DNA of 64,000 nt, taken from NCBI RefSeq assembly GCF_900099735.1, contig NZ_FNDT01000002.1:296337-360336 (forward strand), read 5' to 3'. This DNA comes from Arthrobacter subterraneus. GTDB lineage: Bacteria > Actinomycetota > Actinomycetes > Actinomycetales > Micrococcaceae. The notes beneath the pieces were generated by a model. That model saw nothing but the letters and a program-made list of their open reading frames with translations, ran no database searches and was not told the origin of the DNA. Positions 1 to 13,603 of this stretch are shown here, piece after piece (the first letter of the stretch is position 1; each line of letters starts with the position of its first letter). The position numbers were made by a program, and so were the translations under genes.

Positions 1-1461
<1,461 letters not shown>

Positions 1462-2706
1462 CTAGTTTTCTTCCTGCGCGTGGGTGGGAGCTTTGGAGAC
1501 TTCGGAAGCATCAAGGTCGTCGGAGCCGTCGCCCGAACGTGCAGCGTCAGCCATGAAGTCGATAAACCTGTCGAACAGGTAGGCGGAGTCATGCGGACCG
1601 GCTGCCGCTTCCGGGTGGTACTGGACCGAGAACGCCGGCAGGTCAAGGCACGCCAGGCCTTCAACGACGTCGTCATTGAGGCACACGTGGCTGACCTCTA
1701 CCCGCCCGAAGCGCTCCTCGGGAGCCGTAACCGGGCCGTCAAGCGGCGCATCAACGGCAAATCCGTGGTTCTGGCTGGTGATCTCGACCTTGCCGGTGCG
1801 GCGGTCGAGCACGGGCTGGTTGATGCCCCGGTGTCCGTAGCGCAGCTTGTAGGTGCCGAACCCTAGTGCGCGGCCGAGGATCTGGTTGCCGAAGCAGATT
1901 CCGAAGAACGGCTTCTTCGCGTCGAGGACCTTCCGCAGCAGCGCCACCTGGGCATCGGCGGTGGAGGGGTCTCCCGGCCCGTTCGACATGAAGACGCCGT
2001 CCGCTCCCACTGCCACGACGTCGTCGTAGGTTGAATCCGCGGGCAGGACCACCGTGCGGACCCCACGCTGGGCGAAATGTTTCGGGGTCATCGCCTTGAT
2101 TCCGAGGTCAAGGGCGGCAACGGTGAACCGGGGCTCGCCCTCCCAGCCGTAATCGGAGGGTTCGACGACGTAGCGGGAGTCGATGCTCACTTCCTCCGCG
2201 AGCCTGGAGCCTTCCATGCCCCGCTGGCCGTTCACCGCGGCAACGAGCTCGGCGTCAGTGCGCGCGGCGTCGGCGCCGGAGAAGATGCCGGCCTTCATGG
2301 CTCCGCGCTCACGCAGGTGCCGCGTGATGGCGCGGGTATCAACGCCCTGGATTCCCACGACGCCCTGTTCGATGAGTTCCTCGTCCAGGCTCTTCTCGGA
2401 CCGCCAGTTCGACGGACGCCTCGCCGGATCGCGGACCACGTACCCTGCAACCCAGATCCTGCGCGACTCCGCGTCCTCGCTGTTGACCCCGGTGTTTCCA
2501 ATATGCGGGGCGGTCTGGACCACGAGCTGTCGGGCGTAGGAGGGATCGGTGATGGTCTCCTGGTAGCCGGTCATTCCGGTAGCGAAGACGGCCTCACCGA
2601 GCGCCGTGCCCTGCGCACCGTAGCTGCGTCCCCGGAAGGCCCGGCCGTCCTCAAGGACCAAAACCGCAGCGGCACCGGTTCCTGTTACTGGCGCGTTCTC
2701 TGTCAC
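1462..2706 (-). CDS. carA: Carbamoyl-phosphate synthase small (glutaminase) subunit
   Basis: The 414-residue protein hydrolyses glutamine and passes ammonia to CarB. The class I amidotransferase half is clear: the nucleophile Cys271 lies in [12 protein letters not shown], and His364 and Glu366 lie in QYHPEA. The N-terminal CPSase_sm domain spans roughly residues 14-150 ([28 protein letters not shown]). Its start overlaps the upstream bPH-like gene by 4 bp (2703-2706) and its stop touches carB, so it sits inside a tightly coupled pyr operon. Length and motifs are normal for the family. Confidence 0.97.
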   Translation of the reverse strand: MTENAPVTGTGAAAVLVLEDGRAFRGRSYGAQGTALGEAVFATGMTGYQETITDPSYARQLVVQTAPHIGNTGVNSEDAESRRIWVAGYVVRDPARRPSNWRSEKSLDEELIEQGVVGIQGVDTRAITRHLRERGAMKAGIFSGADAARTDAELVAAVNGQRGMEGSRLAEEVSIDSRYVVEPSDYGWEGEPRFTVAALDLGIKAMTPKHFAQRGVRTVVLPADSTYDDVVAVGADGVFMSNGPGDPSTADAQVALLRKVLDAKKPFFGICFGNQILGRALGFGTYKLRYGHRGINQPVLDRRTGKVEITSQNHGFAVDAPLDGPVTAPEERFGRVEVSHVCLNDDVVEGLACLDLPAFSVQYHPEAAAGPHDSAYLFDRFIDFMADAARSGDGSDDLDASEVSKAPTHAQEEN

Positions 2707-3233
2707 TGTACTTCCTTGCCTGTGGGGTGGATGAGGGGGTCTGTGTCTTCGATCAGCGCGCTGATCGAGGACAGGAGCGGCGTCTTGTCGGCGGCATAGC
2801 GGGTGCGGAAACCCGTGTCGAAGGAGTGTGCATCCTGTACCCAGGACACCACGATCAACCCGTCCTTTTCGACGAACTTCCCGGCGATGCCGCGCTCGAG
2901 CCGGACACCGGTGAGGTTCTTCCTCGGGATGTAGACCTCACCGGCGCCGGAGCGGTCAAAGAGCAGTCCGTGTGGGTACACGGCAGCAGTGGCTGTTGCC
3001 TTGTTTCCCAGACCGTGCGCGGTGACGCGGTCCAGCCAGTCGCCGCCGGAAGTGGTCACCACATACTGGCCTTCCGCGGCGTAGAGCGGCGCTCCCGGAT
3101 CCCCGGGGGGACCGGCCGGAGCCGGCACTTCCTGCTGCCGCCTGACGCGGTTCCGCCAGCCCAGCGCCATGAGCCCGACCAGCAGCACGATGACACCCAC
3201 TGACAGCACGACGGCGGTTGTTGCTACGTCCAC
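2703..3233 (-). CDS. Membrane-anchored bPH-like protein of the pyr operon
   Basis: This is a 176-residue protein with one N-terminal membrane segment (about residues 5-26, rich in V, L, I and G), a basic stretch (RNRVRRQQ) and a Pro/Gly linker. A roughly 120-residue soluble domain then faces the cytoplasm or membrane surface. I recognise this layout as the small PH-like protein commonly found between pyrC and carA in actinobacterial pyrimidine operons; its biochemical role is not known to me. The gene overlaps carA by 4 bp, and only 3 bp separate its start from the pyrC stop. The position suggests co-expression with, not necessarily participation in, pyrimidine synthesis. Confidence 0.75.
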   Translation of the reverse strand: MDVATTAVVLSVGVIVLLVGLMALGWRNRVRRQQEVPAPAGPPGDPGAPLYAAEGQYVVTTSGGDWLDRVTAHGLGNKATATAAVYPHGLLFDRSGAGEVYIPRKNLTGVRLERGIAGKFVEKDGLIVVSWVQDAHSFDTGFRTRYAADKTPLLSSISALIEDTDPLIHPTGKEVQ

Positions 3234-3236
3234 GCT

Positions 3237-4556
3237 TCAGTCCTTCTGCGCATCTGGATGCGGTGCATTAAGCCGCCCTTCCAGCACGGTGGGGTGCCCG
3301 GCGAAGAAGGTTGCGACGACGGCGCCCGGCAGTTCGAGGCCGGCGAAGGGACTGTTGCGGCCCTTGGTTGCCATTTTATGGGGATCGACTGTCCATCGCG
3401 CCGCCGGATCCACCAGTGTGAGATTTGCCATCTCGCCCGCCTCAAGCGGCCTGCCCTGGGTCTGGACCCGTCCAATACGGGCGGGGAGGACCGACGTCGC
3501 CTCGGCGAAGCGGGACCAGTTCATCAGCCCGGTGTCGATCATGGTGTGCTGCACCACCGACAGCGCTGTCTCCAGGCCGGTCATCCCCATCGCGGCCTGC
3601 GCCCATTCGCATTCCTTGTGCTCTGAGGGGTGCGGCGCGTGATCGGTCCCGACCACATCGATGGTTCCATCAGCCAGCGCCTGGCGGAGGGCCGTGACGT
3701 CGTCGTCCGTGCGCAGCGGCGGATTGACCTTGTACACCGGGTTCCAGGAACGCACCAGCTCGTCCGTCAGCAGCAGGTGGTGCGGTGTGACTTCCGCCGT
3801 CACGTTGACGCCGCGCTGCTTGGCCCACCGGATGATTTCGACGGAACCGGCGGTGGACACATGGCACACGTGGAGGCGGGAACCCACGTGCTGGGCCAGG
3901 AGCACGTCCCTGGCGATGATGCTTTCCTCGGCCACTGCGGGCCAGCCGGCCAGACCGAGCACGGCTGACACTGCGCCCTCGTTCATCTGCGCCCCTTCGG
4001 TGAGGCGGGGCTCCTGCGCGTGCTGGGCCACAACGCCGTCGAACGCTTTGACGTACTCGAGCGCGCGGCGCATCAGCACCGGATCCGAGACGCAGATTCC
4101 GTCATCGGAGAAAACACGGACCCCCGCACGCGACTGCGCCATGGCACCGATCTCCGCGAGCCGCCCCCCTGCCAGGCCAACGGTGACGGCGCCCACGGGA
4201 CGCACATCGACCCAACCGGAGCGCCGCCCGAGTGCGTGGACCTGCTCCACCACTCCGGCGGTGTCGGCAACGGGCATGCTGTTGGCCATGGCATGGACGG
4301 CGGTGTAGCCGCCCAGCGCAGCCGCCCGCGTACCGGTTTCGACGGTCTCGGCGTCTTCCCGGCCGGGCTCCCTCAGGTGGGTGTGGATGTCGACCATTCC
4401 CGGCAGCAGGACCAGCCCGGCGGCGTCGACGACGGCCGCGTCCGCAGCGGACAGGGAACGCCCCCGCTCAGCAATGCGTCCGTCTCTGATCAGCACATCG
4501 ACGCCGCCCTCACCGGCCGCGGTGGTGGCGCCCTTGATCAGGTAACTGGTGCTCAT
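3237..4556 (-). CDS. pyrC: Dihydroorotase
   Basis: The enzyme cyclises N-carbamoyl-aspartate to dihydroorotate, the third pyrimidine step. The amidohydrolase metal ligands are visible: His58 and His60 in [10 protein letters not shown], His179 in QHAQE, His232 in CHVS, and Asp305 in the hallmark GTDHAPH. Its 439 residues and the motif [11 protein letters not shown] place it with the type I (bacterial-long) dihydroorotases. The start overlaps the pyrB stop by 4 bp (4553-4556). All catalytic positions I can check are present. Confidence 0.96.
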   Translation of the reverse strand: MSTSYLIKGATTAAGEGGVDVLIRDGRIAERGRSLSAADAAVVDAAGLVLLPGMVDIHTHLREPGREDAETVETGTRAAALGGYTAVHAMANSMPVADTAGVVEQVHALGRRSGWVDVRPVGAVTVGLAGGRLAEIGAMAQSRAGVRVFSDDGICVSDPVLMRRALEYVKAFDGVVAQHAQEPRLTEGAQMNEGAVSAVLGLAGWPAVAEESIIARDVLLAQHVGSRLHVCHVSTAGSVEIIRWAKQRGVNVTAEVTPHHLLLTDELVRSWNPVYKVNPPLRTDDDVTALRQALADGTIDVVGTDHAPHPSEHKECEWAQAAMGMTGLETALSVVQHTMIDTGLMNWSRFAEATSVLPARIGRVQTQGRPLEAGEMANLTLVDPAARWTVDPHKMATKGRNSPFAGLELPGAVVATFFAGHPTVLEGRLNAPHPDAQKD

Positions 4557-5551
4557 ACTCTTGCCTCCTGGGCTGGGGTAGGCTGCGCGGAGTCATCGCC
4601 GGACAGCAGCAGGTAAAGGACGGCCATCCGTACCGACACGCCGTTGCGTACCTGGTCCAGGACTGTTGACCGGGACGAGTCAGCGGCCGCCGAGGAAATT
4701 TCGAGGCCGCGGTTCATCGGACCCGGATGCATGATGATGGTGTCCTTCGCCGGTGACGCTTCAAGAGCGGCCAGCCGTTCGTCGTCGAATCCCCACGTGC
4801 GCGCATATTCACGCGTCGAGGGGAAGAATGCGGCGTTCATCCGTTCTCCCTGAACGCGGAGCATCATGATGGCGGAAGGGTGCGTCGCCAGCACTTCGTC
4901 CAGGTCGAAGCTGACTTTGCACGGCCAGCTTTCGATGCCGACCGGAAGCAGGGTGGGGGGTGCCACCAGGGTCACCTCGGCGCCGAGCGTTGTGAGCAGC
5001 CACAGATTGGAGCGGGCCACCCGGGAATGCAGCACGTCTCCGACGATCGCAATGCGAAGTCCGCTGAGGTCTTCGCCGAGCGAGGTCCGGCCTGCAATCC
5101 TGGACCAGTGCCGGCGCAACGTGAAGGCGTCCAGCAGCGCCTGCGTGGGATGCTCGTGCGTTCCGTCGCCTGCGTTGATCACGGCGGCGTCGATCCAGTC
5201 GGAAGCGGCGAGCCGCGCGGGAGCCCCCGACGCCCAGTGCCGGATGACCACGGCGTCGGCGCTCATCGCCTCAAGTGTCTGCGCCGTGTCCTTGAGCGAT
5301 TCACCCTTCGAGACGGAGGAGCCCTTGGCGGCGAAGTTGATGACGTCGGCGGACAGCCGCTTTGCGGCCGCCTCGAAGGAGATGCGGGTGCGGGTCGAGT
5401 CCTCAAAGAACAGGTTCACCACCGTGCGCCCACGGAGCGCCGGAAGTTTCTTCACTTCCCGCTCGCCGACGACGGCCATTTCCTCGGCTGTGTCGAGGAT
5501 CCTGATGGCATCGGCGGCTGTCAGGCCGTCAGTGGACAGGAGGTGCTTCAT
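4553..5551 (-). CDS. pyrB: Aspartate carbamoyltransferase catalytic subunit
   Basis: The protein joins carbamoyl phosphate and aspartate, the committed pyrimidine step. The carbamoyl-phosphate loop STRTR (Ser52-Arg56), the HPTQALLD motif (134-141) and the late HPGPMNRG motif are all present. It is 332 residues, slightly longer than the E. coli catalytic chain. No pyrI regulatory subunit is encoded nearby, so control is presumably through PyrR, encoded directly upstream with a 4-bp overlap. A short Ala/Gln-rich C-terminal tail follows the last helix. Confidence 0.96.
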   Translation of the reverse strand: MKHLLSTDGLTAADAIRILDTAEEMAVVGEREVKKLPALRGRTVVNLFFEDSTRTRISFEAAAKRLSADVINFAAKGSSVSKGESLKDTAQTLEAMSADAVVIRHWASGAPARLAASDWIDAAVINAGDGTHEHPTQALLDAFTLRRHWSRIAGRTSLGEDLSGLRIAIVGDVLHSRVARSNLWLLTTLGAEVTLVAPPTLLPVGIESWPCKVSFDLDEVLATHPSAIMMLRVQGERMNAAFFPSTREYARTWGFDDERLAALEASPAKDTIIMHPGPMNRGLEISSAAADSSRSTVLDQVRNGVSVRMAVLYLLLSGDDSAQPTPAQEARV

Positions 5552-6123
5552 GCCGGACCTTCAATCACAACTTCGTCAACGGCGTCGACCTCGCTGATCC
5601 GCACCCGGACCTTCTCGGCGGACGAGGTGGGGAGGTTCTTTCCCACATGGTCGGCGCGGATGGGCAGTTCGCGGTGGCCGCGGTCGACGAGCACTGCGAG
5701 CCGGACGATCCGCGGCCGCCCGATGTCGACGATTGCGTCGAGCGCTGCCCGGATGGTGCGGCCGGAGTAGAGGACGTCGTCCACCAGCACCACAACCTTG
5801 TTGTCGATGCCTGCCGGAGGAAGCCTGGTGGGTCCGGGCGGGCGCGTGGGGTGCCTGCGCAGGTCATCCCGGAACATGGTCACGTCAAGACGGCCGACCA
5901 TGCGCTCGGGATCCGCTGCGGGGTCGGTGCGCGCAATTTTGGCCGCCAGTCGCTGGGCCAGGGGATATCCGCGGCGGGGAATGCCGAGAAGCACGAGGTC
6001 TTCAGAGCCCTTGTTGGCTTCGATGATCTCGTGGGCAATCCGGGTCAGGGCCCGGTCAATGTCTGCGTCACCGAGGACCGTGCGGAACACGGAGCCGCCG
6101 GATCCGGGACTGGGTACACTCAT
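5548..6123 (-). CDS. pyrR: Pyrimidine operon regulator / uracil phosphoribosyltransferase
   Basis: PyrR binds pyr mRNA in response to UMP/UTP and also has uracil phosphoribosyltransferase activity. The PRPP-binding loop is clear at about residues 110-123 ([13 protein letters not shown]), as is the PyrR hallmark [10 protein letters not shown] at 47-56. The protein has 191 residues. It is the first gene of the pyr operon and has a good Shine-Dalgarno sequence (AGGAGG just upstream of the ATG at 6123). The 5' region to the divergent prsW-like gene is only about 98 bp and I see no terminator-type attenuator in it. If PyrR controls this operon the mechanism may act on translation initiation, as reported for mycobacteria; that is inference. 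Confidence 0.94.
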   Translation of the reverse strand: MSVPSPGSGGSVFRTVLGDADIDRALTRIAHEIIEANKGSEDLVLLGIPRRGYPLAQRLAAKIARTDPAADPERMVGRLDVTMFRDDLRRHPTRPPGPTRLPPAGIDNKVVVLVDDVLYSGRTIRAALDAIVDIGRPRIVRLAVLVDRGHRELPIRADHVGKNLPTSSAEKVRVRISEVDAVDEVVIEGPA

Positions 6124-6221
6124 GGAACACTCCTCCTTCTCCGCCTCACAGGACGGCCTTTAAAGGGGTTGGCTGCGCGTTCAAAGCTATCACAGGCATC
6201 AGCCGCACCTATCCTGTGGAG

Positions 6222-7490
6222 ATGAGTATGAACTCCGGGCGGGGCCATGCCGGACGCGGGAACCACGTTCCGCCGCACCTCCAGCCGCCGCTGGGCATGT
6301 GGCAGCAGGTTCAGGACGGGCCCCCGGTGCCTCCGCCCGCCCGCCCTTCGGCCGGTCTTCGTCCCACCGGAAGGAAGTGCTCGCACCCGGTCGGTTCCAC
6401 CGTCGTCAACGCGTTGCTGATTATCGTGGCGGGTCTGGTCCTGGCCGGGGTTGCGGTGCTCGTCACTGCCCAGCTCGGCACCGCGGCCCTTGTTCTCTGC
6501 GCCGCACTCGCGCTCGTACCGTTGGGCATCTGTCTCGCAGGTATCCGCTGGGTCGACCGGTGGGACCCTGAACCCCGCGGAGCTCTCGTCTTCGCTTTTC
6601 TGTGGGGTGCGGGAATGTCCGTGGCGGTGACGCTCCTCTTCGGCCCTGCTGTCACGGCGCTTCTCAGCGCGGGGCTGGACGGGGCGAGCCCAGACGTCGT
6701 GGGTCCGGTGTTCCAGGCACCGCTCGTGGAGGAGATTGCGAAGGGCCTCGGTGTCCTCGTCCTCGCATTCTCGCGGCGCACGCACTTCGACGGTCCGGTC
6801 GACGGGATTGTGTACGCGGGTACGGTCGCGGCCGGGTTCGCCTTCACCGAAAACATCCTCTACTTCGGATCGGCGCTCACGGACCCCGCAGGGCTCGGTG
6901 GACTGATCACGGTATTTGTCATGCGCGGGATCTTCTCACCCTTTGCCCACGTCATGTTCACCGGAGCACTGGGCTTTGTCCTCGGGGTGGTCCTTGCCAA
7001 GCGCCGCACGGGCGGGCGGCTGGTTGGGGCATTCCTGGTCGGTCTTGTTCCCGCCATCGCCGGCCATATGCTGTGGAACGGCGGACTGGTGGTCGTGTTC
7101 ACCGACTTCTTCTCGTTCTATTTCCTGGTGCAGTTGCCATTGTTTCTCATTGTGATCGCGGTGGTGCTCGGGCTGCGCCGCGCGGAACGGGCCGTGACGT
7201 ACCAGCGCCTCGCGGAATACTCCGCTTCCGGCTGGCTCACCGACCGGGAGGTGGAGATGGTGGCCTCGCCCGGCGGACGGTCGTCTGCTCTCGCGTGGGC
7301 CGCGCGGGTGGGTGCCGCGCCGGCCATGAAGCGCTTCATCAGCATCGGCGTGCGGCTCGCCTTTGTACGCCAGCGGCTACGGGCCGGCCACGCAGCCGCG
7401 ACTGATCCGCAGCTGGAGCTCCAGCTGCTCCACGACCTCGATGCAGCCCGCGGGGAAATCATCTCCGCCGCGTCGGCGCGCCGGTTCTGA
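6222..7490 (+). CDS. PrsW-family intramembrane metalloprotease
   Basis: This 422-residue polytopic membrane protein begins with about 50 Pro/Gly/His-rich cytoplasmic residues. PrsW hallmarks are visible: EEIAKG (the EExxK motif, near residue 170), FAFTENILYF (near 207), SPFAHVMF and GHMLWNG, which together supply the Glu/His metal ligands of the family. In Bacillus PrsW cleaves an anti-sigma factor; the substrate here is unknown and no sigma/anti-sigma pair is adjacent. A box TATCCT at 6210-6215 ends 6 nt before the ATG at 6222, which suggests a leaderless transcript. Alternatives are GTG 6216 and ATG 6228; the latter would use GGAG at 6218-6221. It is divergent from pyrR. Confidence 0.85.
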   Translation: MSMNSGRGHAGRGNHVPPHLQPPLGMWQQVQDGPPVPPPARPSAGLRPTGRKCSHPVGSTVVNALLIIVAGLVLAGVAVLVTAQLGTAALVLCAALALVPLGICLAGIRWVDRWDPEPRGALVFAFLWGAGMSVAVTLLFGPAVTALLSAGLDGASPDVVGPVFQAPLVEEIAKGLGVLVLAFSRRTHFDGPVDGIVYAGTVAAGFAFTENILYFGSALTDPAGLGGLITVFVMRGIFSPFAHVMFTGALGFVLGVVLAKRRTGGRLVGAFLVGLVPAIAGHMLWNGGLVVVFTDFFSFYFLVQLPLFLIVIAVVLGLRRAERAVTYQRLAEYSASGWLTDREVEMVASPGGRSSALAWAARVGAAPAMKRFISIGVRLAFVRQRLRAGHAAATDPQLELQLLHDLDAARGEIISAASARRF

Positions 7491-7523
7491 GTGTCCGGCG
7501 CGCGGAGCGCTCAGCAGGCGCGA

Positions 7524-7934
7524 CTACGCCAGTAGTGTGGGCTTGAGCTGCTGCAGACGGCCGAGCAGCCCGTTGATGAACGCGGGCGATTCATCCGTGG
7601 ACAGCATGGTGGCCAACTGTACTGCTTCGCTGACCGCCACGGTATCCGGAACATCCTCGTTGTACAGGAGTTCCCAGGCGCCGACGCGCAGAATCATGCG
7701 GTCGACCGCCGGCATCCGGTCCAGCGTCCAGCCCTGCGAATAGGTGCTGAGGAACTCATCGATCTGAGCGCCGTGCGCCATCACGCCGTCAATAATCTCG
7801 ACGGAGTACTCATTGATCACGGTGTCGGTCTTCTCGCGCCGGCCGCGTAGGGCCTCCAGCGGAGATACCGACCGTTGCTCGGCCTCGAACAGGATGTCGA
7901 GCGCCCGACGCCGTGCCTTGCTGCGCGCACTCAC
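7524..7934 (-). CDS. nusB: Transcription antitermination factor NusB
   Basis: This 136-residue all-helical RNA-binding protein acts in rRNA antitermination with NusE (S10). The start [20 protein letters not shown] and the C-terminal signature [20 protein letters not shown] followed by INGLL are typical of NusB. Its start overlaps the efp stop by 4 bp, so it is coupled to efp at the distal end of the aro/efp cluster, the usual actinobacterial order. It ends convergently with the prsW-like gene, 33 bp away; I see no clear terminator in that gap. Confidence 0.96.
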   Translation of the reverse strand: MSARSKARRRALDILFEAEQRSVSPLEALRGRREKTDTVINEYSVEIIDGVMAHGAQIDEFLSTYSQGWTLDRMPAVDRMILRVGAWELLYNEDVPDTVAVSEAVQLATMLSTDESPAFINGLLGRLQQLKPTLLA

Positions 7935-8494
7935 TCGTTGACGCGTCCCAGGTACTCACCGGTGCGGGTGTCTACCTTGACCTTGGTGCCGGTCTCGAGG
8001 AACAGCGGAACCTGGATTTCGTAGCCGGTTTCCACCGTGGCCGGCTTGGTGCCGCCGGTTGAGCGGTCACCCTGCAGGCCCGGCTCGGTGTACGTGATTT
8101 CGAGAACGACAGACGGCGGGAGCTCCAGGTACAGCGCTGACCCCTCATGCATGGCGATGGTTGCCATCTGGCTCTCGAGCATGAAGTTCTCGGCGTTGCC
8201 CACGGTTGCCCCGGGCACGGTGATCTGGTCATAGTCGGTCGTGTCCATGAACACGAAGTCGTCGCCGTCCTTGTACAGGTACTGGTAGTCGCGGCGGTCC
8301 ACCGTGGCGGTCTCGATCTTGAGCCCGGCATTGAAGGTCTTGTCGACAACTTTGCCGGAGAGGATGTTGCGCAGCTTCGTGCGGACAAACGCGCCGCCCT
8401 TGCCCGGCTTCACGTGCTGGAATTCGAGCACGTTCCAGAGGTTCCCCTCGAGCTTGAGGACAGTGCCGTTCTTGATGTCGTTCGTGGTGGCCAC
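7931..8494 (-). CDS. efp: Elongation factor P
   Basis: EF-P relieves ribosome stalling at polyproline stretches. The protein is 187 residues with three beta-barrel domains. The domain I tip loop reads KPGKGGAFV, with Lys32 at the position that is lysylated in E. coli. No epmA/epmB genes are in this window, and many actinobacteria use the unmodified lysine. The GTG start gives [10 protein letters not shown]. The roughly 120 bp upstream (8495-8616) separates it from aroB and probably holds its promoter; a TAGACT box can be read on the minus strand in the middle of that gap. Confidence 0.96.
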   Translation of the reverse strand: MATTNDIKNGTVLKLEGNLWNVLEFQHVKPGKGGAFVRTKLRNILSGKVVDKTFNAGLKIETATVDRRDYQYLYKDGDDFVFMDTTDYDQITVPGATVGNAENFMLESQMATIAMHEGSALYLELPPSVVLEITYTEPGLQGDRSTGGTKPATVETGYEIQVPLFLETGTKVKVDTRTGEYLGRVNE

Positions 8495-8616
8495 GGATTC
8501 ACTTTCGTCGATTGACTGATGGTTGGCTTACGTTGCAGCAGGCGCAGTACCGAAACCATTGCGCGTGTGCCCGCCAAAAGACCAGAGACCAGTCTACCCT
8601 GCCCGCCGCGGCCTGC

Positions 8617-10254
<1,638 letters not shown>

Positions 10255-10255
<1 letters not shown>

Positions 10256-11454
10256 CAGGGCGTGACCGAGTTCAGCGACGCCGGAATGTTCGCCAGGTAG
10301 GACTCGAGGTTCCGCCTGGTTTCCGTGATCGAGTCACCGCCGAATTTCTCCGTCACCGCCTCTGCAAGGACCAGGGCAACCATCGCTTCGGCGACCACAC
10401 CGGCTGCAGGGACAGCGCACACGTCGGAGCGCTGGTGATGTGCCTTGGCGGCGTCGCCGGTGCTGACGTCGATTGTCTGCAGGGCACGTGGAACGGTGGC
10501 AATCGGCTTCATCGCCGCCCGCACCCGGAGGACGTCGCCGATACTCATCCCGCCCTCGATTCCGCCTGCCCGGTTGGTGGCCCTGCCGATCCGGCCGCTT
10601 TCCGCCCGCACGATCTCATCATGGGCAGCGGACCCCCGACGGCGCGCGGTCTCGAAACCATCGCCGACCTCGACACCCTTGATCGCCTGGATACCCATCA
10701 GCGCAGCGGCCAGACGCGCATCAAGGCGGCGGTCCCAGTGCACGTAGCTCCCAAGCCCCGGCGGGAGTCCGTAGGCAAGGACCTCGACCACGCCCCCCAG
10801 GGTCTCGCCCTCCTTGTGCGCGGCGTCGACCTCGGCGACCATCGCGGTGGAGGTTTCACGGTCGAAGCAGCGCAGCGGATCCTCATCCAGTGCCAGAACA
10901 TCGCGGGGCCCGGGAAGCTCTGCGCCTTCCGGCACCGCTACCGACGCAACAGCAACGGTGTGGCTGAGGAGCTCGATGCCCAGCGCGGAGAGAAACCGGG
11001 CTGCTACGGTCCCCAGTGCCACCCTGGCGGCGGTCTCCCGCGCACTGGCGCGTTCCAGGACAGGGCGGGCCTCATCGAATCCGTACTTCTGCATACCGGT
11101 GAAATCTGCGTGACCGGGACGCGGCCGCGTCAGCGGCGCGTTGCGCCCGGACTCCTGCAATGTTCCGGGTTCCACAGGATCGGCGGACATGACCTGCTCC
11201 CACTTCGGCCACTCGGTGTTGCCTACCTCAATGGCCACGGGGCCGCCCTGGGTAAGGCCGTGCCTCACTCCCCCGATGATGCGGACCTGGTCCTGTTCGA
11301 ACTTCATCCTTGCGCCCCGGCCGTACCCGAGCCGCCGGCGCGCCAGGGCAGCCTGAATGGACTCGCTGGCGACCTCGACGCCTGCGGGCATTCCCTCGAT
11401 GATTCCAACCAGAGCAGGGCCGTGGGATTCCCCGGCCGTCAACCAACGCAACAT
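10255..11454 (-). CDS. aroC: Chorismate synthase
   Basis: The enzyme uses reduced FMN to convert EPSP to chorismate. The protein is 399 residues from the ATG at 11454, which is preceded by an AGGATGG Shine-Dalgarno. A longer in-frame start upstream would extend into aroE and is rejected. The signature N-terminus [20 protein letters not shown] is followed by the FMN-binding segment around [15 protein letters not shown] and the SAAHDEI/RTNRAGG-like region ([13 protein letters not shown]). It sits between aroE and aroK. Confidence 0.97.
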
Positions 11455-11485
11455 ACGTCCATCCTGCCACGGGCTGCGGACGTCA

Positions 11486-12379
11486 TCAGCGCCGGGGAGC
11501 CCCCACAGCGTCACACATCACATTTATGACAGCGGTCTCGTCCCTGAAGACGTCCCCGGCAAAGAGCTTCACCTGCGCAACGGCCTGGTACAGCAGCATT
11601 TCGAGGCCGGGAACGATCACACCGCCGCGCTCTGACCAGGCGGCGGCCAGGGCACTGGGCCAGGGGTCGTACGCAACGTCCAGCAACACCCGCGGCCCGG
11701 ACGATGCTTCGCTTGCCATGAAGGGTTCGGACAGCAGGGATCCAGCCAGCCCGTCAGCGCCGCGGGGCGGCAGTGTCGAGATGACCAGCTGGGAGGCCCC
11801 GCAGAGTCCGGCTGCGGCAGCGAATTGCCGAAGCTCAACGGTAATGCCCAGCCTGCGGCCGGTTTCCACGAGCGGCGCGGCTTTCTCCGGAGTCCTCACG
11901 CAGACGTCGACCCGCTCGACCCCCATGCTGGCCAGTGCCGCCAGCGCCGCTGCAGCGGTGCCCCCGCCGCCAAGGATCAGCGCCCGCTGCGGGTGCGCGG
12001 CACCCGCCTGGCGGACCGCCCGCACAATACCCTCGACGTCGGTGTTGTAACCCACCAGGCGTCGTGAATCCGTCTCCCCCACCGCGAGCACGGTGTTGAT
12101 CACGCCGAGCTCCCTGACACCGGGGCCGACACTGTCCATGTGGGGCAGCGCCGCGGCCTTGTGCGGCATGGTGACCGAAAGCCCCCGCCATGAGGGTTCC
12201 CGCCTGAGCTCCGACAGGAGGCTCCCGAGCGATTCCGGGGGCGTGTCAATCGCCGTATAGCTGCAGTCGAATCCCAGATAGGCGTAGGCTGCGCGGTGCA
12301 GGCGCGGGGATTTCGAGTGCGCGATGGGATGACCTGTGACGCCGGCCCGGTAACGGGCCGGCGTCAGGTCGGGAACCAC
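11486..12379 (-). CDS. aroE: Shikimate dehydrogenase
   Basis: The protein reduces 3-dehydroshikimate with NADPH. It is 297 residues. The shikimate-binding motif HSKSPRLH (21-28), the catalytic Lys74 in SVTMPHK and Asp114 in GYNTDVEG are visible, followed by a Rossmann GGGGTAAAA loop and the C-terminal [12 protein letters not shown] motif. The GTG start directly follows the mltG stop (0-bp gap), showing coupling between a cell-wall enzyme and the aro genes. The dinucleotide loop carries an extra glycine (LGGGGTA), which is unremarkable. Confidence 0.95.
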   Translation of the reverse strand: MVPDLTPARYRAGVTGHPIAHSKSPRLHRAAYAYLGFDCSYTAIDTPPESLGSLLSELRREPSWRGLSVTMPHKAAALPHMDSVGPGVRELGVINTVLAVGETDSRRLVGYNTDVEGIVRAVRQAGAAHPQRALILGGGGTAAAALAALASMGVERVDVCVRTPEKAAPLVETGRRLGITVELRQFAAAAGLCGASQLVISTLPPRGADGLAGSLLSEPFMASEASSGPRVLLDVAYDPWPSALAAAWSERGGVIVPGLEMLLYQAVAQVKLFAGDVFRDETAVINVMCDAVGAPRR

Positions 12380-13603
12380 CTATTCGCACCTTCCGGCGTT
12401 GTCGGCGCACCATTCCTGGTATTCCTGGACGTAGACGGCGTGCTCGGCCAGCGTCTCGGAGAACTTGGTTTCGCCGGTGTCGAGGTCGACCGTCACCCAG
12501 TAGTAGTAGGGAACGTCAGCCGGGTTGACCGCCGCCTCGATTGCTTCCGCGCTCGGAGAACCGATCGGTCCGACAGGCAGGCCCTCAATGGCGTAGGTGT
12601 TGTACGGATTGGACTTGTCGGCCTTTTCCTCGTCCGTCAGGTTGTAGCTCTTGCGGTCGAGTCCATAGGTGACGGTGGCATCCGACTGGATCAGTCCGTT
12701 TGTCTCCGTGTTGTCCGGACCCAGCCGGTTCATGATGGCACCGGCCACCTGTGCATAATCCGCCTGTCCTGCTTCAGCCTGGACAATACTGGCGATCGTC
12801 AGAATGCGGTACTGCTCATCCGGGTCGGTGACGCCGGCCTCCTCGAGAGCGGCCTTGGTGTTGTCCACCATCTGCTGGATCACTTCGGTTGCCGTGATGT
12901 CGAGGTCGAACCGGTATTCGCCCGGGTAGAGGTAGCCTTCGAGGCTCGGCGACTTCTCCGGGATACCGAACTGCGTCGGGTCCTCAGCGAGAGCCTCGAA
13001 TTCTTCACGGGGGATCCCCGTCGATTCAGCCAGGATGTCCAATACCTCGTTCTGCCGGAGGTCGCGGGCGACAGCCGCGTAGTAAACTCCGGCGCCTCCC
13101 TCGGCGAGCAGCGCCTTGGCTGCCTCCGCGGAACTCATCTGGTATTTCATCTCGTAGTCACCGGGCTGAATCACGCGGCCGTCAGCCTCGGCCGCAAGCG
13201 CGTTGAGGAACTCATCAGCACTCGCCACGATGTCCTGTTGTTCGAGTTCGTTGCCCACGATGAGCGGGCCCGCACCTGCCTCAACCGTGAAGGTCACGGA
13301 GCCGGTGCCAGGACCGGCGTAGTCGGTGACCTCACCGACTCCGAGGAGGTTCCTGAGGAACATCGCTGCGCCGAACACGACTCCCACGAAAAGGAGCACC
13401 ACGACGAGCATGACGATGGTGCCCCGCCTGCGGCGACGCTGGCGGGCCTTGGACGGCCGCCTGGTCCGGCGGGAGGGCACATCCGCCTCGAAAAATTGCT
13501 CGACAGGCTCAGGATGCACGGGGTGGTGCTCCTCGTAGTAGTCGTCCGGATGCTTCTCAGCTCCATGATCGGCTGCCGGGAAAGGAGGATGACGATGGCT
13601 CAC
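12380..13603 (-). CDS. mltG: Endolytic murein transglycosylase
   Basis: MltG cuts nascent glycan strands and so sets their length. The protein is 407 residues with a His/Asp/Pro-rich cytoplasmic N-terminus, a strongly basic patch (residues 44-60), a single membrane anchor (about 62-86) and an extracellular YceG domain. The catalytic glutamate is probably Glu277 in ASIVQAEAG; the substrate loop LEGYLYPGEYRF is at 221-232. It overlaps ruvX by 4 bp and abuts aroE, the conserved actinobacterial order. Confidence 0.94.
   Translation of the reverse strand: MSHRHPPFPAADHGAEKHPDDYYEEHHPVHPEPVEQFFEADVPSRRTRRPSKARQRRRRRGTIVMLVVVLLFVGVVFGAAMFLRNLLGVGEVTDYAGPGTGSVTFTVEAGAGPLIVGNELEQQDIVASADEFLNALAAEADGRVIQPGDYEMKYQMSSAEAAKALLAEGGAGVYYAAVARDLRQNEVLDILAESTGIPREEFEALAEDPTQFGIPEKSPSLEGYLYPGEYRFDLDITATEVIQQMVDNTKAALEEAGVTDPDEQYRILTIASIVQAEAGQADYAQVAGAIMNRLGPDNTETNGLIQSDATVTYGLDRKSYNLTDEEKADKSNPYNTYAIEGLPVGPIGSPSAEAIEAAVNPADVPYYYWVTVDLDTGETKFSETLAEHAVYVQEYQEWCADNAGRCE

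Noticed and set aside
6124..6221. PyrR attenuator or promoter (TTGAAC at 6184-6179, TTTAAA at 6164-6159) for the pyr operon
   Set aside because: The spacing is only 14-15 bp and no anti-terminator/terminator pair is visible in this short gap. Too weak to annotate.
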